64,000 bases of DNA from Fictibacillus nanhaiensis (GCF_023715445.1 NZ_JAMBOD010000003.1:1-64000); one strand, 5' to 3'; numbered from the stretch's first letter, positions 16,519-26,149 are shown. Made by a program: numbers and translations. Notes: generated by a model not told the origin, from the letters alone.

Positions 16519-17835
16519 ATGAGGGATATAGTAAAAGAAATTGAATCCAAGTTTTCCAATCACGATGATCTTTTCATTGAAGAAGAACTAGTAGGTAAAA
16601 CCACAATCTATTTTATTGGATTTAATACGTTAGTTGATTTAACTAAGTCGAAATTATATGTTCAACAAATGGCTGCTTCGTCTTCTTCAGTTAAAGCACT
16701 CTTCATAAACCTCAGTGACCAGGTTGGCGTCGATATAGAACAAATACTGAAAGCCATATTAGAGGGCAAATTAGTGATCGTTTCAAAAGGTGACGCAGAG
16801 AATGCCATAGTAGACCCTATCGCCCAAAATCTGAATAGGAGCATTGAAGAGCCTAAAAATGAAAGTCCCATTCAGGCTTCTATAAATGCCTTTGGTGATG
16901 ATATTACAATTAACGTTGGATTGATCCGAAAAAGGTTGAGCACTGAACGTCTGTGCCATTGTTCCTATCAAGTCGGAGAGCTGGATAAACGAAGGCTTTC
17001 CATGCTCTATATTAAAGGAAGAGCCCCAAATATACTTATTGAAAAGGCCAACCAGCAGTTAAAGCAAATTAAATCTGATATTGAAACCATTGATGATCTT
17101 AATAAGCAGTTCGGACAACGCATTTTGAGCCCAGTCAGTCATCTTTCTCCCACCGAATTACCGATTCAAGCCATACATTCCTTAAAAAAGAACAGAATCG
17201 TTCTTTTTATGGATAATTACCCCTTCGCCCTAGTTTTTCCAAATCTAATTTGGGATATGTTTAGTACTGAAAATGATCGCAATTTCCCTTTTGTTCTGAC
17301 ATTTATGCTTCGACTTTTTAGAGTAATAGGCGCTGTGGCCACAGTGGTACTTCCTGCCTTATATGTTGCATTAGTGTCAGTTAACCCTGGAATATTTAGA
17401 ACTGATCTTGCTCTGTTTGTCGCAAAAAGTAGGGAGGGTATTCCTTTATCAGCTTTTCTCGAAACCATTTTAATGGTCGTTATAGTTGATTTAATACTTG
17501 AAGCGATCAATAGACTTCCTAAGAGCGTGGGCCCTTCTATCACAATGGTAGGAGGAATAATCCTGGGACAGGCAATGGTAGAAGCCAAATTAGTCAGCAA
17601 TTTGTTAGTAATAGTGATCACCGCGGTTGTAATTGCAAGTTCGGCGGTGGTCGGAATACAAAATTCTTTGTACATTCGTTTGCTAAAATATCCCATTTTA
17701 GTTTTAGCATCATTTTTCGGGATTTTAGGTGTATGGACTGGTTTCATCTTGACGGTAATATATTTGGCAAGTTTAACATCCGATGATATTCCTTATCTAA
17801 CGTTTAATATTAAACAAGAAGGAGACACAAAGTGA
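16519..17835 (+). CDS. GerA-family spore germination protein (subunit A)
   Basis: A 438-residue A subunit of a germinant receptor that sits in the inner spore membrane and responds to nutrients. A soluble N-terminal part (about 1-230) with ITINVGLIRKRLSTERLCH leads into the conserved segment MDNYPFALVFP...RLFRVIGAVATVVLPALYVALVSVNPGIF and four to five membrane helices (to about 430), including the VGPSITMVGGIILGQAMVEAKLVSNLL motif. The ATG at 16519 follows AAGGGGTAAATT; the frame is open 26 codons earlier without an RBS. It overlaps the next gene by 4 bp (GTGA), making a gerABC operon. The ligand is unknown. Confidence 0.9.
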   Translation: MRDIVKEIESKFSNHDDLFIEEELVGKTTIYFIGFNTLVDLTKSKLYVQQMAASSSSVKALFINLSDQVGVDIEQILKAILEGKLVIVSKGDAENAIVDPIAQNLNRSIEEPKNESPIQASINAFGDDITINVGLIRKRLSTERLCHCSYQVGELDKRRLSMLYIKGRAPNILIEKANQQLKQIKSDIETIDDLNKQFGQRILSPVSHLSPTELPIQAIHSLKKNRIVLFMDNYPFALVFPNLIWDMFSTENDRNFPFVLTFMLRLFRVIGAVATVVLPALYVALVSVNPGIFRTDLALFVAKSREGIPLSAFLETILMVVIVDLILEAINRLPKSVGPSITMVGGIILGQAMVEAKLVSNLLVIVITAVVIASSAVVGIQNSLYIRLLKYPILVLASFFGILGVWTGFILTVIYLASLTSDDIPYLTFNIKQEGDTK

Positions 17836-18902
17836 CGCAGCGGATACAAATTGTAATTGTTTTCATACTCATTCAATTAAGTATTGGTTATTTGGTCTAT
17901 CCAGATCTCATTTATGTGTTAACGAAAACTGCTCATTGGGAATTGGTGATGTGTCAAGGTTTTCTGCAATTGATTTTAATTTGGATTTACATAAAAGGTT
18001 TAAATTATTTTCCCGAAAATGACGTCATTGATATTTATTTAAAAATGGGGAGATGGGTTGCGATTATTTTTCTTATCCCATTTGTAATCAATCTGATTGC
18101 GTTAGTTGCGTTCAATATCCGGTTGCACACCGAAGTCATTATTTCGGTATTTTTACCTCGGACACCTTATTGGTCGATATTAATATTGTTATATTTCATT
18201 TCGGTATATACATCTATCAAAGGTTTAGGCACAATTTTACGTTCCTCGGTTTTTATTTTCTTAATTGTTATTCCTTTAGTGGTATTTAACATCTTCTCGT
18301 CTGTAATAAATTTTGATATACATAACGTTACGCCAGGTTGGGAATTACCTGCTAGGTTCTTGTTAAAAAATAAATTTTTCTATCTTTTAGGATTTTCATC
18401 GTTTTTATTTTTGGGATTTATGGCTTCTAAAACAAAATTGTCATTCCGCCAACTTTTTGTAGCATGGGTTAGTGTAACGCTATTTTTTCTATCTGTAGTG
18501 TATATACCGCTATTTATATTTGGACAAGAAGCGGTAGTTACACTGACCAATCCTTTTTTGGAAGCAATGGATTCAGTAGACATCAGCTGGTTTTCGTTCA
18601 ACCGACAAACGATGTTCTTCGGTTTATCGTTGGTTGGTTTAGTTATAGTGGCTAATTCAGTTATGCTATGGATGATCGGACAAATCATGCGAAAAATATT
18701 TAAATTTCGGAAAGTGAAATCCTCATATTGGATTATTGCTTTTTCTGTTATCTCTTTTGTTTTGGCGTTCTTGGTTCCTAACCAATCTTTGGTGGAAAAA
18801 TGTTTTCTTTGGAGTACAGGTGCCCAAGCTTATTCTATGATTATTATTCCATTTACCATTTTTATCTATGGTTTTATCGAAAAGAGGCGTGTTAAGGCAT
18901 GA
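17832..18902 (+). CDS. GerB-family germinant receptor permease-like subunit
   Basis: A 356-residue integral membrane protein of the endospore germination permease (GerAB, APC superfamily) family. About ten hydrophobic helices span the whole length. It starts with GTG at 17832, with AAGGAGACAC seven bases before it, and overlaps the A subunit stop. It probably forms the ligand-binding part of the receptor, as shown for GerAB with L-alanine. It overlaps gerC by the ATGA at 18899-18902, so the three subunits are translationally coupled. Confidence 0.88.
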   Translation: MTQRIQIVIVFILIQLSIGYLVYPDLIYVLTKTAHWELVMCQGFLQLILIWIYIKGLNYFPENDVIDIYLKMGRWVAIIFLIPFVINLIALVAFNIRLHTEVIISVFLPRTPYWSILILLYFISVYTSIKGLGTILRSSVFIFLIVIPLVVFNIFSSVINFDIHNVTPGWELPARFLLKNKFFYLLGFSSFLFLGFMASKTKLSFRQLFVAWVSVTLFFLSVVYIPLFIFGQEAVVTLTNPFLEAMDSVDISWFSFNRQTMFFGLSLVGLVIVANSVMLWMIGQIMRKIFKFRKVKSSYWIIAFSVISFVLAFLVPNQSLVEKCFLWSTGAQAYSMIIIPFTIFIYGFIEKRRVKA

Positions 18903-19951
18903 GAAATAATAAACTCTTTAAGTTATTGATCGTATTCATGTCAACAATCTTGCTATGCGGGTGCTGGGATATTAAAGATATAAATAAGCGCTCCATTCCT
19001 TTAGTCATGGGAATTTCCAAGGAAGATGATGAAGAGTATAAATTAACATTGCAGATCCCAATACCGAAAAATGACGACCAAATATCCAGAATCGTAACAG
19101 GGAGGGGCGAAACAGTAGCAAGTGTACTTGGGCAAATTCGGACAAACTCTGAAGATGCCGTTGATTTCTCACAAATACGATTGATTGTCATTCAAAAAAA
19201 CTTAGCTAAAAACCCACAGGAATTAAGAGATCTCATAAAGTTCTTAATGGGTTCAGAAGACATTCCGTCAAGAGCGTTGGTAGCACTTACAGATGATGAT
19301 GTCGAGAATGTGTTATCAAATATAAACGATAAATTAGGTGTCCATGCTTCTTCTATATATGACTATTTTAATAAAGGAGCTGGCTGGGTACCAGAGATCT
19401 TTAGTATCACGATTTGGGAAGTATATCGTAGCCTGTATTCATATACTAAAGATATAGCTGTCCCTGTTGTTCGTTCAGGAAAAGATACAGTATTAAAATT
19501 TAAAGGTGCAGCTATTTTGAAAAAAGGAAAAATAATTGAAACAATCAGCCCGGATGAATGTCAATTGGTAAATGTATTTCGAAACAATAATGAAAAAGGA
19601 AGAATAGAAAGTTTGGGTTTTGCTAGTATTATTGTAACAAACAGTTCCATTAAAAATAAAACATCAATGAAAAATAATAAACCCACGGTGTCAAGCAACT
19701 TGCGTTTAAAAATATACATTTTAGAAAGAAAAGAAGGAATCACAAATAAAAGGATTAGGAAAGAACTTGAAAAGCTTACTGAAAAGCGTTTTTACCGTTT
19801 ATTGAAGAGAACCCAAGGAAGCCAAACAGATATTTTTGGCTTTGGCCAACAATTTCACCAGCAGATCTCTTACCATGAATTAAAAGACTGGAGGAATGAT
19901 TATTATCCTAAACTGAAAGTGAATTTTCAGGTCCATGCTAATATGGAGTAA
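18899..19951 (+). CDS. Ger(x)C-family spore germination lipoprotein
   Basis: A 350-residue C subunit. The signal peptide ends in the lipobox LLCGC, so Cys would be lipidated and anchor the protein to the inner spore membrane; this is followed by the family hallmark WDIKDINKRSIPLVMGIS. Domain 1 includes VASVLGQIRTNSEDAVDFSQIRLIVI; the C-terminal domain includes GAAILKKGKIIETISPDE. The final residues (NVNFQVHANME-like end) resemble the terminal strands of GerC proteins. It completes the gerABC-type operon. Confidence 0.9.
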   Translation: MRNNKLFKLLIVFMSTILLCGCWDIKDINKRSIPLVMGISKEDDEEYKLTLQIPIPKNDDQISRIVTGRGETVASVLGQIRTNSEDAVDFSQIRLIVIQKNLAKNPQELRDLIKFLMGSEDIPSRALVALTDDDVENVLSNINDKLGVHASSIYDYFNKGAGWVPEIFSITIWEVYRSLYSYTKDIAVPVVRSGKDTVLKFKGAAILKKGKIIETISPDECQLVNVFRNNNEKGRIESLGFASIIVTNSSIKNKTSMKNNKPTVSSNLRLKIYILERKEGITNKRIRKELEKLTEKRFYRLLKRTQGSQTDIFGFGQQFHQQISYHELKDWRNDYYPKLKVNFQVHANME

Positions 19952-20376
19952 TGATACGTTTTTCGGATAATCTACAAAAAAATTCGTTCATTAAAAATAC
20001 TTTATTGAACTTAACCGTTAGCTTATTAAACTTTTTAAGGAATATTTGAACAATAGGATACTCCCGATCTGGCCCAATGTTGAAGAAAGATTACTTTTTT
20101 GTGTATATCTTTTTAGCATAATAAAATGTAAAAATTGTCGTTGATAATGAAAGTATAAAACTAATGTATATCCTACCAGACCAATTAAATAATTAAATGA
20201 TTATATTCTGGTGCTCTACTAAAATTAAAGTGCCCCAGTATTCCATGAAAAATAATCATGTTCCCTATTTAGAAAAAGTAGCCCTTTTAGGACTACTTTT
20301 ACGGATGAATATTATGGTATTATCTTTCAAAAAAAGGCCTCGCCATTTTCATAAGAATGGCAAGGCATAAAAACCG
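19952..20376. other. Gap between ger operon and ykoQ-like gene
   Basis: 425 bp without a supported gene. It contains a hairpin with T-rich tail at about 20271-20298 (GTAG..CTAC, plus strand), which may end the ger transcript. The convergent terminator of the phosphoesterase gene follows. Confidence 0.5.
20333..20368 (-). terminator. Terminator of the metallophosphoesterase gene
   Basis: The stem GCCTTGCCATT/AATGGCGAGGC followed by T7 on the minus strand, directly after the stop at 20377. Confidence 0.8.
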
Positions 20377-21192
20377 TTATGAAATTTCATGAAACGTAAT
20401 TTCGGGTCGACTGCCTATCCGGATGTTAACCCCCGTCTGTCCTAGCCCTTCACTGATATAAAAAGGCTTCCCTGCATAGTAATGCAGACCTTTTACCATT
20501 TTCATGCGGACGAGATGTCCCATTTTAATCAAATGATAAGGTTTCGGCCAATGAATCTGGCCACCATGAAAATGGCCGGATAACAGGTAATCGAATGGAA
20601 CATCTTCCATCTCAAGCACTACATTCGGGTCATGAGTGAGCACTAAATGGTAGCCCTCTGGAACTCCTTTGTAGGCTTGTAGTACATCACTATGGTTCGT
20701 GCTGTAGTTATCAATTCCGATGATGTTCAGATTCTCGCCATTGACCTTTATTGTTACATGCTCATTTTGAAGCGTCTTACAGCCGTTTTCTTCAAGTGTT
20801 CTCTTTAGGGCATTAAAATTATCCCCTTTTAAAACATAGTCATGATTTCCGAATACAGCATATATTCCGTACTTAGGATTTAATTTTTTTAAGGCTTGAA
20901 GATAGCCCTTTAATTTCGGAATGCTTCTTTTTCGGTCAAGAAAATCCCCGGTTAGGGCGATCAGGTCAACAGGCTGTTCTGATATCATCTCATACAGCTC
21001 TGAGGGGTTAATAGAGATATTTTCAAGATGGAGATCGGACAGGTGAAGAACCTTTATATTATTTTCGGAAGAGGCAAGATCTTTGCGGGAAACTGAGATC
21101 GTATTGACCTCTACTTTTTTTGTGTTTTGATTTGCTTTTAATAGGGCAAACCCACTGATAACAGAAATAATAAGAACGATAAATAGTAACAT
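20377..21192 (-). CDS. Membrane-anchored metallophosphoesterase (YkoQ-like)
   Basis: A 271-residue calcineurin-like phosphoesterase behind one N-terminal membrane helix (MLLFIVLIISVISGFALL). All dinuclear metal motifs are visible: SDLHL, GDFLD, GNHD, the THDP histidine and GHFHGGQ. The enzyme should hydrolyse phosphomonoester or phosphodiester bonds on a membrane-linked substrate; related proteins act on lipid head groups. It is adjacent to ykoP-like and ykoN-like genes, the same trio as ykoN-ykoP-ykoQ in B. subtilis, which suggests a joint role in envelope lipid or glycolipid metabolism. The RBS GAGAGGAG supports the start. Confidence 0.82.
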   Translation of the reverse strand: MLLFIVLIISVISGFALLKANQNTKKVEVNTISVSRKDLASSENNIKVLHLSDLHLENISINPSELYEMISEQPVDLIALTGDFLDRKRSIPKLKGYLQALKKLNPKYGIYAVFGNHDYVLKGDNFNALKRTLEENGCKTLQNEHVTIKVNGENLNIIGIDNYSTNHSDVLQAYKGVPEGYHLVLTHDPNVVLEMEDVPFDYLLSGHFHGGQIHWPKPYHLIKMGHLVRMKMVKGLHYYAGKPFYISEGLGQTGVNIRIGSRPEITFHEIS

Positions 21193-21266
21193 ATTTCACT
21201 ACTCCTCTCTTCCAACAAGTATAGTAAGGAAGAGAGGAGAGTCCAAGTGGTAGTTAGAGGAAACCT

Positions 21267-21827
21267 TTAGTTTTTATACTTCTCCATTAACTTTTCTTTA
21301 GACATCATCAAGTAAACAGGATGATGTTTTTTAAAGTTTTTAACTGAAATCGTTGAATGGGATAAAACATATATGAACATCTGTGATATTTTTTTAAACT
21401 GTTTATAGAGCTTGCTTTCAGGCAGTACACATTCAAAACCGAGCCCCTTAACACCCTTGTTAATGAGTGTAATGCCTATTATCCCTTTTATCTTTTCTTT
21501 CTTTGGATGATCATAAATATAAGAAGCCAAATAAGGCATAGAGTCTAAGACCATTTTGAAAACGGCCTTCCCCTTTGACAAATCATTTTTCATAGGAGTG
21601 CAATCCTTGATTACTTTTATATTGTGTAAGTGAATTTTAACCAAGAGATCATTTTTACAGATTTCGGTACCGTCAGACAAAGTGACGTTTTTTCCTTTGT
21701 ATCTTGTTAACCTTACCCTGAAGATCCCTTTTTCTTGGTCAGAACAAAGATACTGAAGACGGGTTAATGAAAAATATACAGGGTCTATATATCTCCAAAA
21801 AGATAAAAAAACAAAACGCATCAGCAT
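21267..21827 (-). CDS. YkoP-like protein
   Basis: A 186-residue protein that resembles YkoP of B. subtilis: an N-terminal hydrophobic patch, then FRVRLTRYKGKNVTLSDGTEICKNDLLVKIHLHN, a pattern I associate with that family. The start MLMRFVFLSFWRYIDP follows AAAGGAGG about ten bases upstream; the open frame extends 11 codons further. Function unknown. It is co-oriented with the phosphoesterase (75 bp apart) and divergent from the glycosyltransferase, so the three are likely regulated together. Confidence 0.7.
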   Translation of the reverse strand: MLMRFVFLSFWRYIDPVYFSLTRLQYLCSDQEKGIFRVRLTRYKGKNVTLSDGTEICKNDLLVKIHLHNIKVIKDCTPMKNDLSKGKAVFKMVLDSMPYLASYIYDHPKKEKIKGIIGITLINKGVKGLGFECVLPESKLYKQFKKISQMFIYVLSHSTISVKNFKKHHPVYLMMSKEKLMEKYKN

Positions 21828-21971
21828 TCTTTCTCTTCCTCCTTTCATTAGGCTACACAACTAGGATGTTATATTTATGCCGACTTTAAATGTGGAAATG
21901 AAAGGAGAGATTTTTTATGAATGACAACCAAAGCTTAAGTAAATAGTAAGAAAAAAAGGATTCAAGCAAGT

Positions 21972-23078
21972 ATGAAAAAAATACTCATCTTACCTTTTTT
22001 ACAATTGCCATCAGGACATCACCAAGTTGCAGATGCCGTTAGTGCATACCTAAAAAAGATCGAAGACTCGTTTGTAATAGAGAAAGTAGATATTTTTCAA
22101 TATAAATCCCCCTATATCGAGCAGGCAACATCTAACTTATATTTGCATGTAATCAAAGCGATACCTTCTTTTTACAGCTGGCTGTATCGTTTTAATGCAT
22201 GCCGCTTCCAGAACAAAGCGATTGAAAAACGATATCTTTTTTATGAACGTTTCTTCTTAAAAAGCTTGAAGAAGCTGATTAGGGAAGAAAACCCCGATCT
22301 TATTATCTGTACACATTGCTTGCCTTCCTACCTATTGAACCTTTTAAAGAAGAAGAAACAGCTGTCTATTCCAGTCATCAACGCCTATACAGACTTCTTT
22401 ATCAATACAGTTTGGGGAAAATCTCACATCGATCTCCACCTTGTGCCCAGTGAAGCTATGAGATACTTTCTTGAAAAGCGCAATGTTTCATCTGAAAAGA
22501 TTGCTGTAACCGGCATTCCCGTGCACCCGATTTTTTTCCATAGCTCAAAAGAAAGATTTGAAGAACGACGCAAACCTTCCTTTAATGTATTAGTTTCTGG
22601 TGGAAGCCTTGGTATAGGGTCTATAGAAAAGGTTTTTGCTCATAGCCAATTTTCGGGAAAAATCAACTACAAGTTGTTATGTGGAAGAAATCAGCAGTTA
22701 TTTCATAAGATTGAAAAGCTTCGAAATCCTTTTCTTCAACCCATTCCTTATATCCATTCAAGAGAGGAAATGAACAGTCTCTATGACGGTACGGACATAG
22801 TGGTATCAAAGCCAGGAGGAATCACACCCAGTGAATCCCTCCGTAAAGGAATCCCGATAGGCCTTCTCGATGCGCTGCCGGGGCAGGAAGAGATAAATGA
22901 GCAGTATCTGCTGCAAGAGAAACTTGCAATAAAGTTAAATGACAGGGATTTAGAGGGCAGCCTACTTTCGTTTCTTGAGAATGAGGTCGAAAGACAAACA
23001 TTGCAACAAATCGTTTTTGAACATACTGATCAGCAGCAGGATATAAGAACTGTTTTAAAAAGATTCTTGGAACGATAA
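21972..23078 (+). CDS. MGDG synthase/UgtP-type glycosyltransferase (YkoN-like)
   Basis: A 368-residue GT28-fold enzyme. The N-terminal half begins ILPFLQLPSGHHQVADAVSAYL, the GH-containing loop of MGDG synthases and UgtP that binds the diacylglycerol acceptor. The C-terminal half has the nucleotide-sugar site with VSGGSLGIGSIEK, SREEMNSLYDGTDIVVSKPGGITPSESLRKGIP and LLDALPGQEEIN. It probably adds a hexose to a membrane lipid at the cytoplasmic face. The neighbouring phosphoesterase and YkoP-like protein support a glycolipid role. Donor and acceptor cannot be read from sequence. Confidence 0.85.
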   Translation: MKKILILPFLQLPSGHHQVADAVSAYLKKIEDSFVIEKVDIFQYKSPYIEQATSNLYLHVIKAIPSFYSWLYRFNACRFQNKAIEKRYLFYERFFLKSLKKLIREENPDLIICTHCLPSYLLNLLKKKKQLSIPVINAYTDFFINTVWGKSHIDLHLVPSEAMRYFLEKRNVSSEKIAVTGIPVHPIFFHSSKERFEERRKPSFNVLVSGGSLGIGSIEKVFAHSQFSGKINYKLLCGRNQQLFHKIEKLRNPFLQPIPYIHSREEMNSLYDGTDIVVSKPGGITPSESLRKGIPIGLLDALPGQEEINEQYLLQEKLAIKLNDRDLEGSLLSFLENEVERQTLQQIVFEHTDQQQDIRTVLKRFLER

Positions 23079-23161
23079 AAAAGGACGCTTATTCTAAGCA
23101 GTCCTCTTTATTTTTCTTCATCAAAGAATCCAATATAGAACATTTACAGGTTTTTTTGTTT

Positions 23162-24025
23162 TTAATTATCGTTGAGCAACGGTGTCAACTTGCTGAGTAA
23201 CCGATTCAGCTTTTGGCTGTTTTTATTGTATAGTTGTTTTGCTTTCTCAGATTCAGTTTGAATGGAAAACAGCTCCAGATCAGCTTGGCATTTCTTTAAT
23301 GAAGCCAAAAGCAATGGTTTTTCCTTAGGGGATGGGACATTAATCTTGTCATCATAAAGATCCACTGTTAACTGGCCATATGAATCGATCTGCCCCAGAA
23401 ACACATTATCAACTGTTACTTCTAATTTCTCAAGTTCCTCATTCAGCCAGCCTCTGTTCAATCCGGCCGTAGAAAGTGGTTCATCGAGTATTAAGCCATC
23501 CATAATGACGGTTTGAGGTTCCTTTACAGAAGGTTGATTTAGTTGGATGTCCTTTGCAGTAAGAGGCCGATTTTCCTTTTTTAATAATATGCTCACATCT
23601 CCATTTGGCTCAATGACAGCGAATTCAACGTCAGAAACCTGGAATACGTCTTTGCTTCTTAGTTGTTCTAATAATTCATCAATGGTGTAACGTTCTTTTT
23701 TTAAATTATCTTCCAGGATTTTTCCGTCTTTGATGACGATGGTTGCTTTTCCTTCAACAAAATCCCGTATTTTCTTATTTTTTAACGATATCAATCCCAT
23801 TATGATGGGAAACAGAGTCCATATAGACATAGCAATCAGCCCGTGCATGATATGGCGTTCCAATCCCATCGTTACCTCAGCTGCTATGCTTCCAATTGTA
23901 ATCCCTGTAACGTATTCAAAAAAGGACAGTTCGGCCAGCTGCTTCTTGCCCAGCCATTTGGTTAACAAAAAAAGTGCGATTAAAAAAGTAAAGGAACGTA
24001 TTACAATTTCTACCCAATTAAGCAT
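23162..24025 (-). CDS. DUF421 (YetF) protein with DUF1657-like tail
   Basis: A 287-residue last gene of the spoVA2mob-type operon. It has two to three N-terminal membrane helices with SFFEYVTGITIGSIAAE, then the cytoplasmic YetF/DUF421 domain (VIKDGKILEDNLKKERYTIDELLEQLR...DVEFAVIEPNGDVSIL). From about residue 235 the tail LLLASLKKCQADLELFSIQTESEKAKQLY clearly resembles the free DUF1657 proteins at 24049 and 26704, so the protein is a fusion. Its spore role is uncharacterised, but the family accompanies mobile spoVA operons. The RBS AAGGAGAC supports the start. Confidence 0.85.
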   Translation of the reverse strand: MLNWVEIVIRSFTFLIALFLLTKWLGKKQLAELSFFEYVTGITIGSIAAEVTMGLERHIMHGLIAMSIWTLFPIIMGLISLKNKKIRDFVEGKATIVIKDGKILEDNLKKERYTIDELLEQLRSKDVFQVSDVEFAVIEPNGDVSILLKKENRPLTAKDIQLNQPSVKEPQTVIMDGLILDEPLSTAGLNRGWLNEELEKLEVTVDNVFLGQIDSYGQLTVDLYDDKINVPSPKEKPLLLASLKKCQADLELFSIQTESEKAKQLYNKNSQKLNRLLSKLTPLLNDN

Positions 24026-24048
24026 AACTGTCTCCTTAATATGTCTGT

Positions 24049-24255
24049 CTAATTTCCTTTATATTGCGGTTCTTCAAATTCAAGCTGCCCGATTCTCTTT
24101 TGCAGATCAGAAATGATCTCCTCTACCTCTATCATACTCTCATGAAACGTTCGCTTCGCTTGTTCATCTCTTGACTTTTGTGCTAATTTGCTCAGTGTTT
24201 CCTTAGCGCTTTTCAAGGTTACCATGCATTGTTTGACATTTGATGCGATAGTCAT
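24049..24255 (-). CDS. DUF1657 protein (second copy)
   Basis: A 68-residue helical protein with the DUF1657 pattern MTIASNVKQCMVTLKSAKETLSKLAQKSRDEQAKRTFHESM and the conserved end EEPQYK. It lies between spoVAEb and the DUF421 gene, the normal place of the second DUF1657 gene of spoVA2mob. Function unknown; probably a small spore protein acting with the channel. Confidence 0.88.
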   Translation of the reverse strand: MTIASNVKQCMVTLKSAKETLSKLAQKSRDEQAKRTFHESMIEVEEIISDLQKRIGQLEFEEPQYKGN

Positions 24256-24275
24256 TTTTTATATCCCCTTTTCTT

Positions 24276-24629
24276 TTAGCCTTTTGGTTTAAATAGTAGT
24301 GCTCCTATAAATCCAAAAATGATTGCTGCGGAGATTCCAGCGCTTGTCACTTTAAACATTCCGGTTATCACACCGATGATACCGTGTTTCTCCCCTTCGG
24401 CCATCGCACCATCGACAAGTGCGTTGCCAAAGCTGGTGATCGGAACGGTTGCTCCTGCACCCGCAAAATCAATCAATGGTTCGTATAAGCCGACTCCATC
24501 AAGTATTGCACCTGCTACAACTAAAGTTGTCATCGTGTGGGCAGGTGTTAATTTAAAAACATCAAACATGATCTGTCCGATCACACAAATCGCTCCGCCA
24601 ATTACAAAGGCCCAAAAAAGGATAGCCAT
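24276..24629 (-). CDS. spoVAEb: SpoVAEb, spore DPA channel component
   Basis: A 117-residue membrane protein of the SpoVAC/SpoVAEb fold with four hydrophobic helices and the conserved [34 protein letters not shown] segment. With SpoVAC it forms part of the inner-membrane channel that moves Ca-dipicolinic acid into and out of spores. Its ATG follows the spoVAD TAA directly, showing coupling. As part of a second, mobile-type spoVA operon it would add to the main chromosomal spoVA set. Confidence 0.93.
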   Translation of the reverse strand: MAILFWAFVIGGAICVIGQIMFDVFKLTPAHTMTTLVVAGAILDGVGLYEPLIDFAGAGATVPITSFGNALVDGAMAEGEKHGIIGVITGMFKVTSAGISAAIIFGFIGALLFKPKG

Positions 24630-25643
24630 TTATTCTGCACCTCCATATTCAATAGACACCGCATGAGCGATGCATGGGATGGTTTCATTCTGTTGAAAGG
24701 TTAATGGAGAAAGAAGTGCTCCTGTCGCAACGACAAGCATTCTCTTGAATTCTCCTTTTTTCATCCGGTTTAATAGATGTCCATATACCACAGTTGCGGA
24801 ACATCCACAGCCGCTCGCCCCAGCAAGCACGGGCTGTCCTTCCCGGTAGATCATCATGCCGCAATCCTGGAATTGCTCTGCATTTAATAAGAATCCATGT
24901 TTATTAAGTAGATCTAACGCGATTTCATGGCCGATCGATCCAAGATCACCTGTTACGATTAGGTCATAGTAGGAGGGATCTATTTCCATGTCTCGCAGAT
25001 GGGCTTCAATTGTATCTATTGCAGCAGGCGCCATGGCACCGCCCATATTAAAGGGATCAGTCAATCCCATATCGATAACCTTCCCGATCGTTGCCGAAGT
25101 CACACGTGGCCCTTCACCTTGATCGCTTAACAGCGCACTTCCTGCTCCTGTAACGGTCCATTGTGCAGTCGGCGGTTTTTGTCCGCCATATTCTGTTGGG
25201 TAGCGGAACTGTTTTTCTACGGCAGCATTATGGCTTGCTGTTCCTGTCAATAAATACTTTGCCCCCTTGCTATTTACGATGAATGCCCCCATTGCAAGCC
25301 CTTCCATTGAAGTAGAGCATGCCCCGAATAAACCAAGATAAGGCGCTTCCAGCGTCCTGCATGCAAAACTTGTACTTGTGATCTGATTTATAAGATCACC
25401 AGCCAGAATAAACTGTACTTCTTCTTTTTGAATATTTGCTTTTTCCATAGCTTTTTGGCAGGATTCTTCAAATAGTACCTTTTGGGCTTTTTCATAAGAA
25501 TCTTGGCCGAGCCATAGATCTCCATGTAGAAGATCGAAGTCGTCAGCGATACGCCCATTCGCCTCAAACGGCCCTCCTACCGTTCCTGTTGAAATGATTA
25601 CAGGTTTATTTTCAAACACCCATGTACGATGGCCTTTTAACAT
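24630..25643 (-). CDS. spoVAD: SpoVAD, spore DPA-binding protein
   Basis: A 337-residue thiolase-fold protein (MLKGHRTWVFENKPVIISTGTVGGPFEANG...) that binds dipicolinic acid and is essential for its uptake into spores. Conserved stretches include DLLHGDLWLGQDSYEKAQ, TSFACRTLEAPYLGLFGACSTSMEGLAMGA, TGDLGSIGHEIA and GASGCGCSATVVYGHLL. It is a cytoplasmic-face component of the spore inner membrane complex. The ATG overlaps the spoVAC stop by one base (TAATG). Full length for the family. Confidence 0.94.
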   Translation of the reverse strand: MLKGHRTWVFENKPVIISTGTVGGPFEANGRIADDFDLLHGDLWLGQDSYEKAQKVLFEESCQKAMEKANIQKEEVQFILAGDLINQITSTSFACRTLEAPYLGLFGACSTSMEGLAMGAFIVNSKGAKYLLTGTASHNAAVEKQFRYPTEYGGQKPPTAQWTVTGAGSALLSDQGEGPRVTSATIGKVIDMGLTDPFNMGGAMAPAAIDTIEAHLRDMEIDPSYYDLIVTGDLGSIGHEIALDLLNKHGFLLNAEQFQDCGMMIYREGQPVLAGASGCGCSATVVYGHLLNRMKKGEFKRMLVVATGALLSPLTFQQNETIPCIAHAVSIEYGGAE

Positions 25644-26119
25644 TACAGACCCCCATATTGAATACAAATAGTTTTGATGATCGCGATTACAAATGCGGAA
25701 AACACACCAAATAGAATGACGGATCCCGCCAGCTTGAACATATTGCTTCCTACCCCTAAAACAAACCCTTCAGTACGATGTTCGATAGCAGCCGAAATGA
25801 CCGAGTTGCCAAATCCAGTAACCGGAACTGCAGTACCTGCTCCTCCAAACTGCGCCATCCTATCATAGACGCCAAATCCGGTTAAGAGCATCGAGATAAA
25901 AATCATTGTAGCTACTGTCGGATTGCCGACATTTTCTTCTGTAAAATTAAAGTAGGTCACGTACATTATGGAGATGAGCTGTCCTACAAAACAAATAAAT
26001 CCACCGACCAAAAAGGCTTTTATGCAATTTGTGATAACTGGCCTTTTTATTTCGTGCTGATCCTGAAACTGTTGATATTCCTGCTGAACCGGTGTCAATT
26101 CTTTATCTTTGCTTGCCAT
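25643..26119 (-). CDS. spoVAC: SpoVAC, spore mechanosensitive channel component
   Basis: A 158-residue membrane protein: charged N-terminus, then helices with IKRPVITNCIKAFLVGGFICFVGQ and the signature GGAGTAVPVTGFGNSVISAAIEHRTEGFVLGVGSNMFKLAG. SpoVAC is the channel through which Ca-DPA leaves during germination. The start MASKDKE follows AAAGGAGCGG; an ATG eight codons earlier is less likely. It is the third gene of the operon. Confidence 0.93.
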   Translation of the reverse strand: MASKDKELTPVQQEYQQFQDQHEIKRPVITNCIKAFLVGGFICFVGQLISIMYVTYFNFTEENVGNPTVATMIFISMLLTGFGVYDRMAQFGGAGTAVPVTGFGNSVISAAIEHRTEGFVLGVGSNMFKLAGSVILFGVFSAFVIAIIKTICIQYGGL

Positions 26120-26149
26120 GCTGCCGCTCCTTTCTTCTAACACAAAATG

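Noticed and set aside
20041-20090. ATCTGGCCC-containing sequence similar to the left end of the 40460 element
   Set aside because: Only nine bases are shared, too few to call another copy.
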